From UBA3940 sp964506005 (lineage in GTDB: Bacteria > Chloroflexota > Anaerolineae > Aggregatilineales > UBA3940): a stretch of DNA of 15,466 bases. The DNA is taken from NCBI GenBank assembly GCA_964506005.1, contig CAZDLX010000079.1, positions 1 through 15,466 of the forward strand, written 5' to 3'. The notes beneath the pieces are model-generated. The model was given only the letters and a program-made list of their open reading frames with translations, had not been told where the DNA came from and ran no database searches. Positions 12,538 through 15,466 of this stretch are shown piece after piece (the stretch's first letter is position 1; each line of letters starts with the position of its first letter). The translations under genes were made by a program, and so were the position numbers.

Positions 12538-14769
12538 ATGCCTGAACGCCACCGCCTGCCTGCTCCTGTCGTCGCCCTGGCCGCCGCCATCACCGCTGTC
12601 CTCGTCAGTACGGTGGCGTGCCGGTTGCTGCTGCCGACACCGGATGCGAACCCCACGCCGCACGTTATCTACGTGACGCCGACGCCGGAGGGCACACCTG
12701 CCGAGCCTGCTCCGCCCGCTGTGGCAGGCCTCAGCCCGACGCCATCGCCGCACATCATCTATGTCACGGCTACTCCGGATGGCTGGACGCCGCCGCCCCC
12801 CGACGCGACGATGACGCCCTATGTCATCTACGTCACGGCGACGCCGCTCATCGTCGGGCCTTTTGGCTCGACACCCGTCGTGGCTGAGGATCTGCCTGAG
12901 CCGACACTCGACATCAGCGGCATCACCCAGGTGCCGACCGTCCAGCATTCCCCGACGCCATCCGAGCCCACGCCCACGCCGGCGCCGACCGCGACGCCGG
13001 TCATCCCGCGCCCGCGTGAGGGCGCGCTGTACTCCAACCGGCTCGGCATCAACTTTATCAGCAGCGCCCAGCACTGGACCAACGAGGAACGGTTCCAGCG
13101 CGGCATTGATGCGGGGGCAGGCTGGGACCGCTTCGCGATCTACTGGCACGACATCGAGCAGCAGCCCAACCGCTACGACTGGGGCGTCTACGATCAGGTG
13201 GTGCGCGACGACGTGATCTACGGCCTGCAGACCGACGGCATCCTGCTCGGCTTCCCCGACATCTACCGGGGGGAGGGCGCGGTGCCGCAGCACATCCACC
13301 AGCCGGTGTTCGCGGACGGCACCGACATCCCCGGCGCGGGTAAGGAGCTGAACCCCGATAACGCCTGGGCCGAGTTCGTATTCCACACCGTCGAGCGCTA
13401 CCGGCCCCGCGGGACGCTGGCCAGCCGCGAGCGCTGGCCCGAAGGCGCGGGCGTGCGCGTGTGGGAGATCTGGAACGAGCCCGACTTCCGGCTGTTCTGG
13501 CAGGGCAGCGTCGAGGAGTATGCCCGGCTGCTAAAGGTGGCGTACATCGCCGCGCGGCAGGCAGACCCCGAAGCGCAGATCATGATCGGCGGGCTGGTGA
13601 TGTTCGAGCAGCCCGACTTCATCTACCGGCTGCTGGACATCTACAAGAACGACGAGCAGCCCGTCGAGGGGCGCTACCCGTTCAACATCGTGGCCCTGCA
13701 CTCGTACAGCCACCCGGCGCACTCGTTCTACATCCTGCAGCGCGTCGAGACGCTGCTGGCGACGCACAACCTCGGCGACATGCCAATCTGGCTGAACGAG
13801 TCCGGCGTTGCAGTGTGGGACGACTATCCCGGCCCGGAGTGGGCGACCCGCGCCGACCAGGTTATCTGGCGCGCCTCGATGGACGAGCAGGCCGCGTACC
13901 TCGTGCAGAATGCGGCCTTCGCCTTCCTCGGCGAGGCCAGCAAGCTGTTTCATTTCCAGCTCTACGACGACTGCGGCAACCAACCGGCGGGTACGACGTT
14001 CGCGCCGCACGATGGCAGCCTGTGTGAGAACGGGAACGCCTGCTGGGGCGACGCGCTCGGGCTGCTGCGCAACCGCGTAGATAACGTGTGCTTCAACCAG
14101 CACCCTGAGCCCGGCACGGCACGGCCCGCGTACGATGCGTTCCGGCGGGTGGGCGAGGTGTTCGGCGAGCAGCCAGTCGTCCCGCTGACGGGCTACAGCG
14201 AGGATGGCCACCAGTACATGGTGTTTGCGCGGCCCGAAGCCTCGCAGATCATCACGGTCGTGTGGGACGAAAGCGGGCAGGGGGGTGAGGTCGCGGTGGA
14301 GCCGCGCAGTACGTCGGCGGAGGTGATACTGCCGAACGGCGAACGCCAGGCCATCCACCCCAGCCCGGATGGCACGTACCGCCTCGGGCTGGAGGCGGCG
14401 GCCAACCGTGCGCAGGCCGAGGGCTCTGCCTACGAGTTCATGATCGGCGGGCCGCCGGTCATCCTGATCGAATCCAGCGACCAGCCCATCGTCACCGCGC
14501 TACCGCTGCTCGACACGACACAGACTGCGGCGCTCGTTAAGTGGCGGACCAGCCATCCATCGCAGATCATGCGTTACGAGGTCTACTATCGCGATGACAC
14601 GTCGGGCAGCGGCGAGTGGGTGCGCTGGATCGAAGCGGACCAGCCCGGCGAGGCGCTGTTCACGCCCAACGCCGAGCGCTCGTACAGCTTCTTCGTGCGC
14701 GGGCAGCTCCCGGATGGCCGCTGGACGGCCGACGCGCCCTACGCCCAGGCCTGGACGGCGATAGAGTAG
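12538..14769 (+). CDS. Secreted glycoside-hydrolase-like protein (clan GH-A fold) with Thr-Pro linker and Fn3-like tail
   Basis: A 743-residue exported protein. Residues 10-28 are a hydrophobic signal or anchor ending in Cys28; the lipobox (STVAC) is imperfect. A Pro/Thr linker (about 33-160) has three decapeptide repeats of the form P-H/Y-V/I-IYVT-P/A-TP at 41-50, 71-80 and 94-103. The catalytic region (about 168-560) looks like a clan A TIM barrel: WEIWNEP carries the presumed acid/base Glu314 and IWLNESG the presumed nucleophile Glu421, placed as in GH5, GH39 and GH42-like families. A beta-rich region follows, then a Fn3-like domain (about 655-743, with VKWRTSHPSQIMRYEVYYRD). Polysaccharide or glycoside cleavage outside the cell is the likely role; the substrate is unknown. 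The ribosome site is weak. The gene ends 10 bases before the sequence gap. Confidence 0.88.
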   Translation: MPERHRLPAPVVALAAAITAVLVSTVACRLLLPTPDANPTPHVIYVTPTPEGTPAEPAPPAVAGLSPTPSPHIIYVTATPDGWTPPPPDATMTPYVIYVTATPLIVGPFGSTPVVAEDLPEPTLDISGITQVPTVQHSPTPSEPTPTPAPTATPVIPRPREGALYSNRLGINFISSAQHWTNEERFQRGIDAGAGWDRFAIYWHDIEQQPNRYDWGVYDQVVRDDVIYGLQTDGILLGFPDIYRGEGAVPQHIHQPVFADGTDIPGAGKELNPDNAWAEFVFHTVERYRPRGTLASRERWPEGAGVRVWEIWNEPDFRLFWQGSVEEYARLLKVAYIAARQADPEAQIMIGGLVMFEQPDFIYRLLDIYKNDEQPVEGRYPFNIVALHSYSHPAHSFYILQRVETLLATHNLGDMPIWLNESGVAVWDDYPGPEWATRADQVIWRASMDEQAAYLVQNAAFAFLGEASKLFHFQLYDDCGNQPAGTTFAPHDGSLCENGNACWGDALGLLRNRVDNVCFNQHPEPGTARPAYDAFRRVGEVFGEQPVVPLTGYSEDGHQYMVFARPEASQIITVVWDESGQGGEVAVEPRSTSAEVILPNGERQAIHPSPDGTYRLGLEAAANRAQAEGSAYEFMIGGPPVILIESSDQPIVTALPLLDTTQTAALVKWRTSHPSQIMRYEVYYRDDTSGSGEWVRWIEADQPGEALFTPNAERSYSFFVRGQLPDGRWTADAPYAQAWTAIE

Positions 14770-14779
14770 GGGGGCGATA

Positions 14780-14794
14780 NNNNNNNNNNNNNNN
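14780..14794. other. Assembly gap (15 N)
   Basis: A run of 15 unspecified bases between the convergent glycosidase and flavin reductase genes. Its true length is unknown. Reading frames that cross it, such as a minus-strand frame continuing to 14660, are artefacts. Confidence 1.
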
Positions 14795-15295
14795 CGCCAG
14801 CCGGTGGTATCCGCCGCCGAAGAAGATCAGCGGCAGGCCGCCGTCGTCGGCGCGCCAGGTGTGCGTCACCTCGCCCAGCACGATCCAGTGATCGCCGCCG
14901 TCGAGGATATCGTAGTGCCGGCAGCCGACCGCGCCGAGCGTCCCCGCCAGGCGCGGGCCGCCCTCCCAGTCCGAAAAGTTGAAGCCTGGCGCCGGCATCT
15001 CGGGGTTCCACAGGCCCGCGAAGTAGTGTGACAGCGGCTCCTGCGTCTCCGAGAGCCAGCTCAGCGTAAAACGGTCAACCGCTTCGAGCACGCGGCAGAT
15101 ATTGGCGCGCTTGTCCACGCAGATCAGGATGAGCATCGGGTCGAGCGACACCGAGGTGATGGCGTTCGCCGTCATGCCGATGATCTCGCCGTCCGGGGCC
15201 CGAACGGCCAGCACGGCGACGCCGGTTGCGAACTGCCCCATGGTCCGCCGGAACTCCAGCACGTCGACGGCAGTTCGGTGTTCGTTCTCTGTCAT
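14795..15295 (-). CDS. Flavin reductase family protein (3' end lost in gap)
   Basis: An FMN-binding split-barrel protein of the flavin reductase-like family, which reduces free flavin with NAD(P)H, often to supply a partner monooxygenase. 167 residues are present. Marks are FRRTMGQFATGVAVLAV (15-31), GMTANAITSVSLDPMLILICV (40-60, the flavin-contacting strand and loop), and GDHWIVLGEVTHTW (134-147) with the conserved GDH. The family usually ends at LxFxxGxYxxL, and here LIFFGGGYHRLA is reached right at the gap, so probably only a few codons and the stop are missing. The ATG at 15295 is preceded by a moderate AAGGGA about 12 bases away. No monooxygenase partner is in the window, so its physiological role is open. 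Confidence 0.9.
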
Positions 15296-15349
15296 GAAGG
15301 ATGGGTCCCTTCCGTCATTTTTGTAGATAGTTGTTTGAATTATTGTCCC

Positions 15350-15364
15350 CGTGATTGTATCACG
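15350..15364 (-). promoter_or_regulatory. Extended -10 element inside a dyad upstream of the flavin reductase gene
   Basis: The minus strand carries TGATACAAT (15354-15362), an extended -10 element, about 58 bases before the start codon. The same bases form the inverted repeat CGTGAT-TGT-ATCACG (15350-15364), so a repressor bound there would cover the promoter. No -35 box is convincing. Confidence 0.45.
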
Positions 15365-15417
15365 CGCGCGGGTGTAGTTCTTGTGTCAGGCGTAGGCCAC
15401 CGCTGGAACCCCCACCC

Positions 15418-15438
15418 AGCCTCTCCCTTTTTGAGGCT
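15418..15438. other. Weak hairpin AGCCTC/GAGGCT
   Basis: A 6-base-pair inverted repeat (15418-15423 with 15433-15438) with a 9-base loop, followed on the plus strand by TT and an A/T-rich stretch. It is too weak to call a terminator with confidence. Confidence 0.25.
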
Positions 15439-15448
15439 TTACAAAATA

Positions 15449-15462
15449 ACAGATCAATCTGT
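15449..15462. promoter_or_regulatory. Operator-like palindrome at the right edge
   Basis: ACAGAT-CA-ATCTGT is a perfect 6-base inverted repeat with a 2-base spacer, in an A/T-rich patch that contrasts with the GC-rich surroundings. Its size and form resemble TetR-family operators. The gene it controls may be beyond the window edge or the flavin reductase gene. Confidence 0.4.
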
Positions 15463-15466
15463 GTTG

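Noticed and set aside
12375..12656. 94-residue N-terminal extension of the isochorismatase-family protein
   Set aside because: The frame is open, but the translation is Arg/Thr-rich low complexity, covers the divergent promoter region and overlaps the glycosidase start. The ATG at 12374 has a ribosome site.
12650..12850. DNA tandem repeat or CRISPR-like array
   Set aside because: The three repeats are at peptide level, unevenly spaced (30 and 23 residues) and diverged at third codon positions, so they are a protein linker feature.
12382..13386. 334-residue minus-strand frame
   Set aside because: Antisense to the glycosidase linker and barrel start; Arg/Gly-rich translation typical of a shadow frame.
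1..15466. Mobile element, prophage or defence island
   Set aside because: No transposase, integrase, terminal repeats, tRNA-associated att site or known defence gene was found. The content is housekeeping, transport and surface genes.

Overview
The window looks like a chromosomal fragment of a Chloroflexota bacterium, most plausibly Anaerolineae. The GC content is high by eye. Start codons are mixed (ATG, GTG, TTG). There are lipoproteins with Ig-like folds, membrane-anchored proteins with PNxDG motifs, and a Thr-Pro-rich secreted glycosidase linker with YVTATP-type repeats. The taxonomic call is inference from style, not from a marker gene. A 15-base run of N (14780-14794) shows that this is a draft or metagenome scaffold. 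No tRNA, rRNA, CRISPR array, transposase or phage gene was seen.

Layout. 1-1859 (minus): folC (bifunctional dihydrofolate/folylpolyglutamate synthase), followed closely by the 5' part of lon, which runs off the left edge. 1860-2078: a divergent promoter region. 2079-3389 (plus): an unrecognised single-pass membrane protein with two tandem Ig-like domains of the FlgD/CHU_C type. 3390-3646: a long leader with several inverted repeats. 3647-7018 (plus): a phnD-phnC-phnE transporter operon for phosphonate or a related reduced-phosphorus compound. Its permease carries an unusual N-terminal TM2-like domain and a large extracytoplasmic insert. 7093-8824 (plus): two overlapping family 2 glycosyltransferases. 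8830-8854: a terminator shared by convergent units.

8883-9740 (minus): a two-gene unit of an Ig-like lipoprotein and a 95-residue protein with an internal WPxWYAGxLL repeat. 9857-10336 (minus): a YbaK/ProX-type aminoacyl-tRNA deacylase-like protein. 10469-11335 (minus): a DegV family lipid-binding protein with a clear intrinsic terminator. 11445-12374 (minus): an isochorismatase-superfamily cysteine hydrolase. 12538-14769 (plus): a secreted glycoside-hydrolase-like protein with a Fn3-like C-terminus. 14795-15295 (minus): a flavin reductase family protein whose last codons lie in the sequence gap.

How the genes fit together. The only clear pathway unit is the phosphonate-type importer: binding lipoprotein, ATPase and permease, with a strong intercistronic hairpin after phnD that could raise binding-protein output. 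No C-P lyase or phosphite dehydrogenase is visible, so the substrate and its fate are open. The two glycosyltransferases point to cell-surface glycan synthesis. Everything else is housekeeping (Lon, FolC, YbaK, DegV) or cell-surface protein. The least explained parts are the PhnE architecture, the structured phnD leader, the 95-residue repeat protein, and several operator-like palindromes at promoters.
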